From NCBI GenBank assembly GCA_020636675.1, contig JACJXK010000008.1, positions 1 through 64,000 of the forward strand: 64,000 nucleotides of DNA. Direction: 5' to 3'. The first letter of the stretch is position 1; the number at the start of each line of letters is the position of its first letter. The notes beneath the pieces were generated by a model. It was not told the origin of the DNA, ran no database searches, and worked only from the letters and a program-made list of their open reading frames with translations. Below are positions 1 to 9,242 of this stretch, piece after piece. This stretch comes from Prevotellaceae bacterium. Lineage in GTDB: Bacteria > Bacteroidota > Bacteroidia > Bacteroidales > Paludibacteraceae. Made by a program: the position numbers and the translations under genes.

Positions 1-250
1 AAGAGGTATCTCCATCGATGAAACCAAGCACCTCAATCCTATCTAAATATCCATGTTCATTGGCCCAGTCCGCTATCCGTTTCACGGTAGCATGCTCACC
101 ATCAGACACCCTCGCAGACGCTATCTCAATACGATCGACGCCAAGTTCCTCCAATAAGATTCTTGCTATACCAAGTTTTTCCTGCATGGCAAAGGAGACG
201 CCTGAGGTTTGTTCTCCATCGCGCAGTGTCGTATCTAATATTTCCAACAT
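1..250 (-). CDS. 2-isopropylmalate/citramalate synthase-family paralogue (N-terminal part, cut by window edge)
   Basis: The first 83 residues of a DRE-TIM metallolyase read on the minus strand from ATG at 250 to the window edge. The start shows the family's LDTTLRDGEQ signature, followed by TSGVSF and an RIE-ASARVS segment. These enzymes condense acetyl-CoA with a 2-oxoacid (2-oxoisovalerate or pyruvate). It lies 43 bases downstream of leuD in the same direction, so it is probably the last or next-to-last gene of the leu operon. Bacteroidales commonly carry such a second leuA-like gene here. Whether it makes isopropylmalate or citramalate cannot be told from this fragment. Confidence 0.85.
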   Translation of the reverse strand, partial: MLEILDTTLRDGEQTSGVSFAMQEKLGIARILLEELGVDRIEIASARVSDGEHATVKRIADWANEHGYLDRIEVLGFIDGDTS

Positions 251-293
251 GACATATACCGTTATATAATGATTTCACTGAGAGTAAAAGAGG

Positions 294-893
294 TCATAAA
301 AGACTCTTCCCCTTCTCGTATTCTTCTATCTTATCCTTTTTTGAAAGGAGATAATCAATATCATCCAAGCCCTTCAGAAAGCATTCCCGTTTATACCCAT
401 TAATAGAGAAGCTCTCCGACTTTCCCGTATGATTGTTGGTCACCGTCTGTTTTTCCAAATCCACGGTCAACGTCATGGCCGAATCGGACTTTACAGACGC
501 AAATATTTCAGAGAGGAAGGAGTCTGAAACCACTACCGGCAACACGAAATTATTCATCGCATTATTTCTGAAGATATCGGCAAAAAAGCTAGACACCACC
601 ACCTTGAATCCATATCCGGCGACAGCCCAAGCCGCATGTTCACGACTTGATCCACTACCGAAGTTCTTCCCGGCCACCAGAATTTCACCCTTATACGTAG
701 GATCATTCAACACAAAATCCTTGATGGGATTACCCTGCTTGTCATATCTCCAATCCCTAAACAGATTATCACCGAAACCATCCTTGGATGTAGCCTTCAG
801 AAATCTTGCCGGGATAATCTGATCCGTATCCACATTCTCTATCGGAAGCGGGACTATAGTACTTGTCAACGTTCTAAATTTATCCATATTCAT
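294..893 (-). CDS. leuD: 3-isopropylmalate dehydratase small subunit
   Basis: A 199-residue swivel-domain subunit of isopropylmalate isomerase, which converts 2-isopropylmalate to 3-isopropylmalate in leucine synthesis together with LeuC. Visible family motifs are VDTDQIIPARFL near the N-terminus and the substrate-loop motif NFGSGSSREHAAWA around residues 77-90. Its length is normal for bacterial LeuD. It lies 37 bases downstream of leuC and is surely co-transcribed with leuA and leuC. The start could also be the Met two codons further in. Confidence 0.96.
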   Translation of the reverse strand: MNMDKFRTLTSTIVPLPIENVDTDQIIPARFLKATSKDGFGDNLFRDWRYDKQGNPIKDFVLNDPTYKGEILVAGKNFGSGSSREHAAWAVAGYGFKVVVSSFFADIFRNNAMNNFVLPVVVSDSFLSEIFASVKSDSAMTLTVDLEKQTVTNNHTGKSESFSINGYKRECFLKGLDDIDYLLSKKDKIEEYEKGKSLL

Positions 894-930
894 TCTTCTA
901 TTATCAAAAAATTAAACAAATACGATCACC

Positions 931-2322
931 TCACAACATTCTGGGATCGGTTATTTTTCCTGTCACAGCAGCGGCAGCAGCCACCAATGGCCCTGCCAAT
1001 ATGGTTCTGGCACCAGGGCCTTGTCTTCCTTCAAAGTTTCTGTTAGAAGTAGAAACGGCATATTTGCCTGCCGGCACTTTATCTTCATTCATCGCCAGAC
1101 ATGCGGAACAACCCGGCTGACGAAGTTCAAATCCGGCCTCGTTCAATACTTTGTCCAAACCCTCTTGTCTTATCTGCCTATCTACCGCCCATGAACCAGG
1201 AACCAACCAAACGACAATGCCATCCGCCTTTTTCTTCCCCTTCACAAAGTCGGCAAACACCCTAAAATCTTCAATTCTGCCATTCGTACAACTTCCGAGA
1301 AACACATAATCAATCGGTTTTCCCATCAATTTTTCACCAGACTTAAAACCCATATAATCCAATGATTTGGCAAAAGAGGCACGACCAGACTCCTCCATCT
1401 CCTCGATGGATGGAACCGAAGAGGAGACACCCATTCCCATCCCCGGATTAGTACCATAAGTCACCATCGGTTCTATCTCCGAAGCATCAAACAAAATCTC
1501 CTTATCAAACAAAGCATCGCCATCACTTTTCAATGTTTTCCAATAAGCCACAGCTTTATCCCAAGCCTCGCCCACAGGAGCAAACTCACGCCCCTTCACA
1601 TAAGCGAATGTCGTTTCATCGGGAGCGACAAGGCCACCTCTCGCGCCCATTTCAATAGACAGGTTACAAAGCGTCATCCTACCCTCCATCGATAGAGCCC
1701 GGACAGCCTCGCCCGCATACTCCACAAAGTATCCGGTGGCGCCGCCAGTCGTCATCTTACTTATCATATAAAGGGCCATATCTTTGGCCAAGACACCAGC
1801 CTTCAGCTTTCCCTCAAAACGAATACGCATGGTCTTAGGTTTTGTCTGGAACACACATTGGGTTGCAAGCACCATCTCAACCTCACTTGTCCCGATACCA
1901 AAAGCGACTGCACCCATCGCACCATGGGTAGACGTATGCGAATCTCCACACACCATCGTCATGCCAGGAAGAGAAAGCCCATATTCAGGGCCTACCACAT
2001 GGATAATCCCATTTTTAGCATTACCGATAGGGAAATACTGCACGCCAAAATCCTTGGCGTTTTTATCCAACGTATCAACTTGTTTCTTTGAAACAGGATC
2101 TACAATCGGTTTATCCTGATGTAGCGTCGGTATGTTATGATCCGGCATACAACAGACCTGTGCTGGTCTGAATACATCAAGTCCTCTTTTCCGTAATCCT
2201 TCAAAAGCCTGCGGACTGGTCACCTCATGGCAATAAAGCCTATCTATATACAATTGAGTAGGGCCATCCTCCAACTTCGTAACCACGTGGGCATCCCAAA
2301 TTTTATCAAAAAGTGTATTCAT
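931..2322 (-). CDS. leuC: 3-isopropylmalate dehydratase large subunit
   Basis: A 463-residue aconitase-superfamily subunit carrying the [4Fe-4S] cluster of isopropylmalate isomerase. The cluster cysteines sit in GSCTNGRIEDFR and in the CSACLAMN segment, and the substrate motif CGDSHTSTHGA is in the first third. It is full length. It works with LeuD as a heterodimer in the cytoplasm and lies between leuA (63 bases upstream) and leuD (37 bases downstream), all transcribed leftward. Confidence 0.97.
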   Translation of the reverse strand: MNTLFDKIWDAHVVTKLEDGPTQLYIDRLYCHEVTSPQAFEGLRKRGLDVFRPAQVCCMPDHNIPTLHQDKPIVDPVSKKQVDTLDKNAKDFGVQYFPIGNAKNGIIHVVGPEYGLSLPGMTMVCGDSHTSTHGAMGAVAFGIGTSEVEMVLATQCVFQTKPKTMRIRFEGKLKAGVLAKDMALYMISKMTTGGATGYFVEYAGEAVRALSMEGRMTLCNLSIEMGARGGLVAPDETTFAYVKGREFAPVGEAWDKAVAYWKTLKSDGDALFDKEILFDASEIEPMVTYGTNPGMGMGVSSSVPSIEEMEESGRASFAKSLDYMGFKSGEKLMGKPIDYVFLGSCTNGRIEDFRVFADFVKGKKKADGIVVWLVPGSWAVDRQIRQEGLDKVLNEAGFELRQPGCSACLAMNEDKVPAGKYAVSTSNRNFEGRQGPGARTILAGPLVAAAAAVTGKITDPRML

Positions 2323-2385
2323 ATCTATTATTATTTTTTCTTTTCTAACGTCAAATAAATTTCATTCATCCAATAAGGACTTCGC

Positions 2386-3882
2386 TCAATCCGGAAATTT
2401 ATTAATCGCATCAATATATGCAGACACCGAGGCAGCCACAATATCCGTATTGGCCGCAAATCCGGAATAGACATTTCCGTTGTACTCCACCCTCATGTGG
2501 ACTTTACCAACGTCGTCACTACCCTTGGTTATAGCCTGAATCAGGAATTCCTGCAGATTCATCTTTTTCTGTATAATATGCTTCAATGCTTTGATTGCCG
2601 CATCAACCGGACCATTGCCAAGAGAGACAGCCTCAAACTTCTCGCCTGCTATATTCAACCCGATGGAGGCCATTGGTTTAACGCCCACACCTGAGGTTAT
2701 CTGCATATAATCAAGTTTTATCCGATGGGTTGCCACCCTATCTTTTCCCGCCAACATCAGCAGATCGTCATCCGTAACATATTTCTTACTATCCGCCAAT
2801 TTCAAGAATCCTTCATAAACCTTATCCAAATTCTCCTGGGTAAGCTCAACCCCGACACACTGCAGATGGTACTTCAACGCAGCCCGTCCGCTTCGAGCCG
2901 TCAATACGATGGAATTATCATCGATGCCAACCTCTTTCGGATCAATAATCTCATAGGTTTGAATATTCTTCAAAACGCCGTCCTGATGAATGCCGGAAGA
3001 GTGGGAGAAGGCATTTCTGCCCACAATCGCCTTATTAGCCTGAACCGGCATATTCATTAAGTTGGATACGACACGGCTCACTTTGCATATGTTCTTCGTG
3101 TTGATATTCGTCTCAATGCCCAATTCCTTGTGACTACGGAGTGCCATCACCACCTCCTCCATCGCCGTATTACCTGCACGCTCGCCGATACCGTTGATAG
3201 TCACCTCCACCTGCCTGGCTCCATTCATGATTCCTGCCATCGTATTGGCGGTGGCCATCCCCAGATCATTATGACAATGAGTGGAGATGATGGCCTTATG
3301 AACGCCATTCACGTTTTCCATCAAGAATCTTATTTTCTCGGCAAACTCCGTAGGCAAACAATAACCCGTCGTATCCGGAATATTGACCACCGTAGCGCCC
3401 GCCTTTATCACCGCCTCCACGATACGGGCCAGATATACATTATCCGTACGACCAGCATCCTCACAATAGAACTCCACATCTTCAACATATCTCTTGGCAT
3501 ACTTCACTGCAGCGACGGCACGTTCCATAATTTCCTCCTTGTTGGAGTTAAATTTGTATTTGATATGGTAATCCGAGGTTCCTATCCCCGTATGGATACG
3601 TTTATGCTTAGCATACTGCAAAGCATCGAACGCCACATCTATATCTTTCTGTATACCTCGAGTCAACGCACAAATGGTAGGCCATGTCACCGCTTTCGAA
3701 ATTTCCTCCACCGATTTGAAATCACCAGGACTTGAAATCGGGAAACCAGCTTCTATCACATCCACACCAAGAGACTCAAGAGCCTTTGCCACCTCAATTT
3801 TCTCAACCGTATTAAGCTGACATCCAGGAACCTGTTCACCATCCCTTAATGTTGTGTCAAAAATAAACAATCTCTCTGCCAT
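2386..3882 (-). CDS. leuA: 2-isopropylmalate synthase
   Basis: A 498-residue enzyme that condenses acetyl-CoA and 2-oxoisovalerate, the committed step of leucine synthesis. The N-terminal TIM barrel shows FDTTLRDGEQVPG at residues 8-20 and the metal-binding HCHNDLGMA motif near residue 203. The C-terminal third (from about residue 370) matches the LeuA allosteric domain that binds leucine. It is the first gene of the leuA-leuC-leuD-leuA2 operon and is preceded by a leader-peptide attenuator (3916-4104), so transcription is probably controlled by aminoacyl-tRNA supply in addition to feedback inhibition. Confidence 0.97.
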   Translation of the reverse strand: MAERLFIFDTTLRDGEQVPGCQLNTVEKIEVAKALESLGVDVIEAGFPISSPGDFKSVEEISKAVTWPTICALTRGIQKDIDVAFDALQYAKHKRIHTGIGTSDYHIKYKFNSNKEEIMERAVAAVKYAKRYVEDVEFYCEDAGRTDNVYLARIVEAVIKAGATVVNIPDTTGYCLPTEFAEKIRFLMENVNGVHKAIISTHCHNDLGMATANTMAGIMNGARQVEVTINGIGERAGNTAMEEVVMALRSHKELGIETNINTKNICKVSRVVSNLMNMPVQANKAIVGRNAFSHSSGIHQDGVLKNIQTYEIIDPKEVGIDDNSIVLTARSGRAALKYHLQCVGVELTQENLDKVYEGFLKLADSKKYVTDDDLLMLAGKDRVATHRIKLDYMQITSGVGVKPMASIGLNIAGEKFEAVSLGNGPVDAAIKALKHIIQKKMNLQEFLIQAITKGSDDVGKVHMRVEYNGNVYSGFAANTDIVAASVSAYIDAINKFPD

Positions 3883-3915
3883 TTCATTTACTATTTAATT
3901 ATAACATTCTTATCA

Positions 3916-3950
3916 AAGAAAAAGCCTTTCCCACATTGGTGAGAAAGGCT
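3916..3950 (-). terminator. Attenuator terminator hairpin upstream of leuA
   Basis: On the minus strand AGCCTTTC (3950-3943) pairs with GAAAGGCT (3930-3923). The loop region is partly paired, and a run ending TTTTTCTTTG follows. It lies between the leader peptide and leuA, so it is a premature terminator and not the end of a gene. Its 5' arm, CTTTCTCAC, is also complementary to GTGAGAAAG at the end of the leader peptide (about 3979-3987). This gives the classical choice between antiterminator and terminator. Confidence 0.85.
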
Positions 3951-3983
3951 ATAAATATTTTCCAATAACACATATAAGCTTTC

Positions 3984-4052
3984 TCACTCCCGCACGCTGT
4001 GCAAGAGAATAATAATTAGAGATAATATAATATGTAAAATCTGTATTGTCAT
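3984..4052 (-). CDS. leu operon leader peptide (22 residues)
   Basis: A short ORF from ATG at 4052 to TGA at 3984-3986. Of its 22 residues, seven are Ile and five are Leu, including a III-LL run at residues 13-17. The last codons lie in a perfect 9-bp hairpin (3987-4007, minus-strand arms CTCTTGCAC and GTGCGGGAG), and the GTGAGAAAG antiterminator arm overlaps the stop codon. Ribosome stalling at Ile/Leu codons would leave that arm free and prevent the terminator at 3916-3950 from forming. The role is inferred from composition, position and the competing hairpins. The window gives no expression evidence. Confidence 0.85.
   Translation of the reverse strand: MTIQILHIILSLIIILLHSVRE
3987..4007 (-). 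promoter_or_regulatory. Pause hairpin within the leu leader peptide
   Basis: A 21-base sequence with 9 paired bases on each side (two G-T pairs) and a 3-base AGC loop. It overlaps the last seven codons of the leader peptide. It would act as the 1:2-type hairpin of an attenuator, opened by a ribosome translating to the stop codon. Confidence 0.65.
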
Positions 4053-4074
4053 GTTCTTCTTATTTTTCGATGTG

Positions 4075-4104
4075 CAAATATACATAAAATATACACACCA
4101 CAAA
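4075..4104 (-). promoter_or_regulatory. Promoter of the leu operon
   Basis: On the minus strand TATATTTG (4082-4075) matches the Bacteroidetes -7 consensus TAnnTTTG exactly. TTTG (4104-4101) lies 18 bases further upstream as the -33 element. Transcription would start just upstream of the leader peptide start at 4052, giving a leader of about 180 bases before leuA. Confidence 0.75.
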
Positions 4105-4253
4105 ATTAACCATAAACTTTTTTGCCTTAAAATTTACGAAACGTCATTTTACTAGGCAAAAATACAATAATTCATAAGTAAAATTAATATTTTCAATTAA
4201 GGAGGAAGCAAAAGTCGGCAAATAGTTACATATTCACTTCCGCTCATATAACA

Positions 4254-6812
4254 TCAAAATCTAACATGGAGGCGTATTCTCAGTCCGCTTCTGTCTATGC
4301 CAAGATGATCACGGTAGGTCAGACGCCAAACATAATCGACCCTCAGAATTTTCAGAATGTTCTCTACCCCGGCTCCGACCTCCATATATGGAGTATCTCC
4401 CATCCTATAACTGCCTTCTGGAAATATGAACAAACCGGAAGACTCTACACTTGGGTCATTTTTGTCGCTCAAGCTTCCATATAAACACCGGAAAGAGAGC
4501 ACCTCCCTAAACTTCAGCTTTTTTATCAGCGGCAACCGGTTAAACAGAAATCCATTCAAGAAATACGTATAATCCAAAGACACATATTGGTCGTTCAGAA
4601 ACTCCATCGCATTCATCAACGTATAAGATTCCGGCTGAATAATATAAGACATATTCGCATTCGGAATCAACAACAGAGGAAATGGCACCCTATTCCATTG
4701 TCTACCTGCCTTTATCAGCACATCGCTATAACCAAAAATATACATCCAGAATCGCTTTCTGAAAGAGAATATAGTCACATTGCTGGAATAATCAGACATT
4801 AGCACGCCTTTCTGCCCTACAGTATGCGACAACGTAAAAACCGGAGTGCTCAAATCAACAGGGAAACGATTACGTCTTGTCTGGTAAAATTTCTCCTTCG
4901 GAGCATATCTGACATTTAGCTCCAACTCACTTACCGAGAAATCAGACACGTCCATTCGTTCGTCATTCCATTCTTTTTCAAAAGGGATTAAATAGGTAGC
5001 ATACTCCGTTTTATGCCGGACATCGACACCATAAGAAAAATTATTATATAATTCCTGTTTATATGCCAATTCGGCCTTTCTTTGATAGGCAATCCTATTG
5101 TCGTCCAAACGTTTGAGAGACATGAACAGATTATCCTTATTTATATAAAGATAATGCTGCCCTAATTCGTCCGTATCATATTCATATATAGCCTTAATGG
5201 AATGAACAGGAAATTCTGTCGGATATTCTTTTTTAGGAATAAACGAATATTCCAATTGACCCTGATATTTCAGCTTTTCATCCTTGCATCCATAGGCTAA
5301 ATAGCCACCTCCAAACCAATGTTTATTTAGATATGCAGTAGTCACTCCTCCTATTCTCAATCGGACGCCCTCCAGCTTATTTGTACTGAACGTAGTATTA
5401 ACCGGTCCATATTCAAACCTACTATATTCTCCCTCCAAAGGAATATAGCCAGTAAACATAACCCTCAAGAACCACTCCGTATAATAGTAGATGGGAACTT
5501 GACGTAATTCCGCCATCAAATCCCGGACATGATTCTCCTTCCCCGTTATAGAGTCATGCCTGTTTTTCTCCCAATACTCCTCCGTTTTAAGAGAAGCATC
5601 AGCATTTCGAAAAACATCAACCTTTTGCAGAAATACACTATCACTGGGAGTATCAAATGAATGTCTTTTATATGTATTAAGACGACGAGCAAAAATGCCC
5701 TGAGATTTTGACGATATGTTAAATTCCACAGAAACATCATCTTTCATAAGAATCCTCGACCCATCAGGCATACGGGAGAACTCCTGCTCTATGGTCATTC
5801 CGTGAACAAAATTCAAGTTGATATTCTTCGGCACATTCAACTTGGCATTTCTGACAAACCTCGACGAATCCAAAGAAACATTTAACACTCCAGTAAAACC
5901 GAATCCTTCCGATGTATATGGGACAAATCCCAGATTAACATATTTTTTTCCATCCACAAGAACCGTATCTAACAGATAATATTTATAATAGGACGGACCA
6001 TTGGAAGACAATGGGCTCACAAATTTATTAGCCAACAATGCGATCTCATCATCAAAGACGTTTACCTCACGGAAAACCTCCTTAAAAAGTACACTTACAC
6101 TCTCTTGAGGAAGCAACTCATCTATGCCATCCCGTTTTATCGCCTTCACAATTCTTTTTTCCGAAGAAGGATTTTTTCTAAAATACACATCCTCCAATGA
6201 TTCTTTCAGAGAAACGACCAAGATAGGTTTGCCTGAAATAGATGATGTGTCTACATAATTGAACAAAAAGTTAAAATTCTTATTATCAAGCGATTTATTA
6301 TTCGTTTTTGTAAAATCATTCAAAGCATAAGACATCTTTTCATAATGCTCATAACCGTAATAATCATGGTTTTTCGGATTCGACAGATCTTTTTTCTTGA
6401 TCATATCCGTAACAAAATCAACCGCAGGATTATTCTTTCTGGAATATTTCTCCTTCTTGGGTTTTATCACCACCTCCTTCAAATCATACGTAACCGGAGA
6501 CAACATGATACTTACATGATGTGTATACTTTCCTTTCCGTAATTTGACCACCTTATCTTTATAGCCAACCATGGACAGCACCAATGTCCTACTACCACTG
6601 CGTGTCTTCACGGAGAAAGACCCGTCATCTCCACTCACATCTCCATCTATGGTGTTTTTGAAATAGACAGAGACATAGGAAAGAGGCTCTTTGGTTAGTG
6701 AGTCCCTCACAACACCGGCCACCATGACCGTTTGCGCAGAGACAGTGACAAAAGATATAAAGATAAAAATCTGTATTAGGAGGAATAAACGTATGACGTT
6801 TTTACTTGGCAT
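4254..6812 (-). CDS. DUF5686 / CarboxypepD_reg-like outer membrane protein
   Basis: An 852-residue predicted outer membrane protein. The N-terminus is a signal peptide ending near VSAQT (about residue 27). It is followed by a carboxypeptidase-regulatory-like beta-sandwich (about residues 30-115) with GVVRDSLTKEPL, of the kind found at the front of SusC/TonB-dependent proteins. The remainder, rich in aromatic and alternating residues and ending in LRIRLHVRF, matches the Bacteroidetes DUF5686 beta-barrel family. There is no TonB plug domain. The function of the family is unknown; a role in envelope biogenesis or transport is inference. It appears to be monocistronic, between the leu operon and rnz. 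Confidence 0.85.
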   Translation of the reverse strand: MPSKNVIRLFLLIQIFIFISFVTVSAQTVMVAGVVRDSLTKEPLSYVSVYFKNTIDGDVSGDDGSFSVKTRSGSRTLVLSMVGYKDKVVKLRKGKYTHHVSIMLSPVTYDLKEVVIKPKKEKYSRKNNPAVDFVTDMIKKKDLSNPKNHDYYGYEHYEKMSYALNDFTKTNNKSLDNKNFNFLFNYVDTSSISGKPILVVSLKESLEDVYFRKNPSSEKRIVKAIKRDGIDELLPQESVSVLFKEVFREVNVFDDEIALLANKFVSPLSSNGPSYYKYYLLDTVLVDGKKYVNLGFVPYTSEGFGFTGVLNVSLDSSRFVRNAKLNVPKNINLNFVHGMTIEQEFSRMPDGSRILMKDDVSVEFNISSKSQGIFARRLNTYKRHSFDTPSDSVFLQKVDVFRNADASLKTEEYWEKNRHDSITGKENHVRDLMAELRQVPIYYYTEWFLRVMFTGYIPLEGEYSRFEYGPVNTTFSTNKLEGVRLRIGGVTTAYLNKHWFGGGYLAYGCKDEKLKYQGQLEYSFIPKKEYPTEFPVHSIKAIYEYDTDELGQHYLYINKDNLFMSLKRLDDNRIAYQRKAELAYKQELYNNFSYGVDVRHKTEYATYLIPFEKEWNDERMDVSDFSVSELELNVRYAPKEKFYQTRRNRFPVDLSTPVFTLSHTVGQKGVLMSDYSSNVTIFSFRKRFWMYIFGYSDVLIKAGRQWNRVPFPLLLIPNANMSYIIQPESYTLMNAMEFLNDQYVSLDYTYFLNGFLFNRLPLIKKLKFREVLSFRCLYGSLSDKNDPSVESSGLFIFPEGSYRMGDTPYMEVGAGVENILKILRVDYVWRLTYRDHLGIDRSGLRIRLHVRF

Positions 6813-6838
6813 ATCATTCAGATAACAAATTCAACACG

Positions 6839-6869
6839 CAAATTTCATTTTTTTTTGTCAAACGACAAA
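6839..6869 (-). promoter_or_regulatory. Promoter of the DUF5686 gene
   Basis: Minus-strand TTTG (6869-6866), a 19-base spacer, then GAAATTTG (6846-6839), one mismatch from TAnnTTTG. The predicted start lies about 20 bases upstream of the ATG at 6812. Confidence 0.55.
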
Positions 6870-6932
6870 GAATCCAAATCCAGTAGTGGCAGATAAAGCA
6901 TCCCAAATTCGATATTTTAACCAGATAGCGAC

Positions 6933-7847
6933 TCAAATTTCAAAAGCAAGACCATCCATAGCCAATGACGTATTGTCAAAAACAGACTGAGCTTCTGTCA
7001 AGAAAGGAGATAAATCTTCATATCTAGCGGAGTAATGGCCAATGATCAGACGCTTCACGTTCGCCTTCTTTGCTATAGTTGCGGCCTGCAATGCCGTTGT
7101 ATGCATGGTTGCCTTTGCTCTTGTCAAATCAGCATGTAAAAAAGTGGCCTCATGAAACAAACAATCCACACCCTCAATATAAGGGATGATAGATTCCGTA
7201 TAAACAGTGTCAGAACAATAAGCATATCTTTTGGGAGTAGTGGGTGCCGTGGTCAAACAAGCGTTAGGAATGACATCACCATTTTCCGTCACAAAATCCA
7301 AACCCTTCTTGATGTTCTGCATCTCTCGAACCGGGACCTTATAGAAATCCACTTTTTCCCTAATGATATGACGATCCTTCGTTTTTTCAGAAAAGAGGAA
7401 TCCGCAAGTCAGCATCTTATGCTTCAACGGAATAGAATAGACTTCCAACGATCTGTCTTCATAAATCAGCTCATGTTTCAGTGGATTAATAGGGACAAAG
7501 ACCACCCTATACGGCAAATCTTCACAGAAGCGGGCAATCAAAGGTGCCAAAATATTCTCCGCATCAGAATGTGCATGTATATATAAATCTACCGTTCTAT
7601 TAAACATACCCAAGGTAGAGATAAGGCCGATTAGTCCAAAACAATGGTCTCCATGCAGATGGGAAACAAAGACATTGTTCAGCCGGGAGATTCGGACATT
7701 AGAAATCCGCATCTGACGTTGAGTACCCTCTCCGCAATCTATCATAAACGACTTCTCCCTCAAAGAAAGGACTTGCGATGGTTGGTTACAAAATTTAGTT
7801 GGCAAAGCCGAACCCGAACCCAATATCTGCAAATGAAATTTATCCAT
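6933..7847 (-). CDS. rnz: Ribonuclease Z
   Basis: A 304-residue metallo-beta-lactamase-fold nuclease that trims the 3' ends of tRNA precursors. The zinc-binding signature SHLHGDHCFGL is around residues 62-72, CGEGTQRQ lies near residue 39, and distal ligands are seen in YCSDT and IIGHYSARY. The length is typical of bacterial short-form RNase Z (ElaC). The tRNA genes in this window lack an encoded CCA, which fits a need for 3' trimming. It stands between the DUF5686 gene and an OmpA gene with its own terminator. Confidence 0.95.
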   Translation of the reverse strand: MDKFHLQILGSGSALPTKFCNQPSQVLSLREKSFMIDCGEGTQRQMRISNVRISRLNNVFVSHLHGDHCFGLIGLISTLGMFNRTVDLYIHAHSDAENILAPLIARFCEDLPYRVVFVPINPLKHELIYEDRSLEVYSIPLKHKMLTCGFLFSEKTKDRHIIREKVDFYKVPVREMQNIKKGLDFVTENGDVIPNACLTTAPTTPKRYAYCSDTVYTESIIPYIEGVDCLFHEATFLHADLTRAKATMHTTALQAATIAKKANVKRLIIGHYSARYEDLSPFLTEAQSVFDNTSLAMDGLAFEI

Positions 7848-7862
7848 ACCTTTTCAAATTAA

Positions 7863-7895
7863 TAAAAAAAGAGAGGCAAGTATAACTTGCCTCTC
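7863..7895 (-). terminator. Intrinsic terminator of the OmpA-family gene
   Basis: Arms GAGAGGCAAG and CTTGCCTCTC with a short loop (7871-7895), followed on the minus strand by a run of T (7870-7864). It lies 26 bases after the OmpA stop codon. Confidence 0.9.
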
Positions 7896-7920
7896 CTATT
7901 TTCAAACCAAATGTTTCAAA

Positions 7921-9162
7921 TTACTTTGAGAACAATTCGATTTCAACACGTCTGTTCTTAGCTCTACCAGCCAATGTGCTGTTAGAAGCAATAGGATTAG
8001 CGCTTCCGTATCCGAATGACTGGATGTGAGCAGCAGGAACACCCTTGTTTACCAAGTATGCCTTTACAGCAGCAGCTCTATCCTTTGACAATTGAAGGTT
8101 CTTTGCAGCGTTACCTGTATTGTCTGTGTAACCCTTCAATATTACTGACCATTCGTTGTGTTGTTTCAACAACATAGCCAAACCGTCCAATGAAGAATAA
8201 GAAGATGGCTTGATGATAGCCTTAGCGCTCTCGAACTCAAGTTGAGAGAATGCAGTCTTGATAATCTCATCCTCTTCCTTTGTTGGAGTGTACTTAACTG
8301 GCTCCTTAGTATCTTGGATGTGTTTGTTCAAAGAATCCTGAGTCTCTTTCAATTGACCCTGAAGCTTCTTGATAGCTGCATTTTGGTTAGCGATTTGGTC
8401 TTCCAATCTAGAAGTTGTCTCTTCGCATTGCTTCTTAGCCTCATCCAACATTGGAGTTACATCTGGCATTTCAACTTTTGGCTCATAATCAACCAAAGCG
8501 ATGTTTCTAACATTGTTTTCAGCACCGAACTTGTATCTGAAAGAAAGGTTTGCACCAAAGTTAGCTCGAGCTCCACAAGTTTCATTTGCGATTTGAGGAA
8601 CAAAACTCTTCTTGTTGTTACCCTTTACTCTACCTTCCAAACCGATAGCAAAGCTATTAGATAAGTTGTATTCGATAACTCCGGTTACAACACCCAAAGG
8701 AAGTGCATCGTTTTTATCTGCACCATTCTTGATATCCCAAGAATAGATAGAAGCACCAACGCCACCGTTAGCATATACATTCAATTTCTGCCATGCAGAT
8801 GAACGATATTTAGCAAGAATATTTGACAAGTTTACAGAAGCAAACAAAGTTGCATCATGAACAGTACCATCAAATTCTGGTTTCAAACCATTTGCATCGT
8901 GATTATTCATCTGATACATGTACTCAACGCCAAGACCCCACAATGGATTGAATGTGTACTCAACAGAAGCACCACCCTCAAAATTGATCTTCTTATCTGT
9001 CCATCTGAAATAATCAACACCAGCCTTGATATTTGCAGACCAATGATTCAATCCTTCAGTTGCAGATTCTTCAACAGCAGCTGCCTCTACTTGCTCTTCT
9101 TGAGCAAAAACGTTACCTACAAGAGTAGACGCCACGAAAAGGGCTAATAATTTTCTTTTCAT
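7921..9162 (-). CDS. OmpA-family outer membrane protein
   Basis: A porin-like protein of about 413 residues. The start MKRKLLALF at 9162 is preferred over the upstream Met at 9174 because it begins a standard signal peptide (cut after VFAQ). Residues 30-230 form an OmpA-type eight-stranded barrel. A coiled-coil-like stretch (about 240-290, EETTSRLEDQIANQNA) follows. The C-terminal OmpA/MotB peptidoglycan-binding domain shows LKGYTDNTGNAAKNLQLSKDRA and ends NRRVEIELFSK. It probably anchors the outer membrane to the cell wall and is likely abundant, judging from its good promoter and strong terminator. Confidence 0.93.
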   Translation of the reverse strand: MKRKLLALFVASTLVGNVFAQEEQVEAAAVEESATEGLNHWSANIKAGVDYFRWTDKKINFEGGASVEYTFNPLWGLGVEYMYQMNNHDANGLKPEFDGTVHDATLFASVNLSNILAKYRSSAWQKLNVYANGGVGASIYSWDIKNGADKNDALPLGVVTGVIEYNLSNSFAIGLEGRVKGNNKKSFVPQIANETCGARANFGANLSFRYKFGAENNVRNIALVDYEPKVEMPDVTPMLDEAKKQCEETTSRLEDQIANQNAAIKKLQGQLKETQDSLNKHIQDTKEPVKYTPTKEEDEIIKTAFSQLEFESAKAIIKPSSYSSLDGLAMLLKQHNEWSVILKGYTDNTGNAAKNLQLSKDRAAAVKAYLVNKGVPAAHIQSFGYGSANPIASNSTLAGRAKNRRVEIELFSK

Positions 9163-9198
9163 ATAAAAAAACAAATTAAATTAAATTTAAATTCTGCA

Positions 9199-9230
9199 CA
9201 AATATTAAAAAAATAAGTAAATAAAACAAA
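9199..9230 (-). promoter_or_regulatory. Promoter of the OmpA-family gene
   Basis: Minus-strand TTTG (9230-9227), a 20-base AT-rich spacer, and AATATTTG (9206-9199), one mismatch from the TAnnTTTG consensus. It lies in the 80-base gap between rpsA and ompA. Confidence 0.6.
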
Positions 9231-9242
9231 TTATACAATCAT

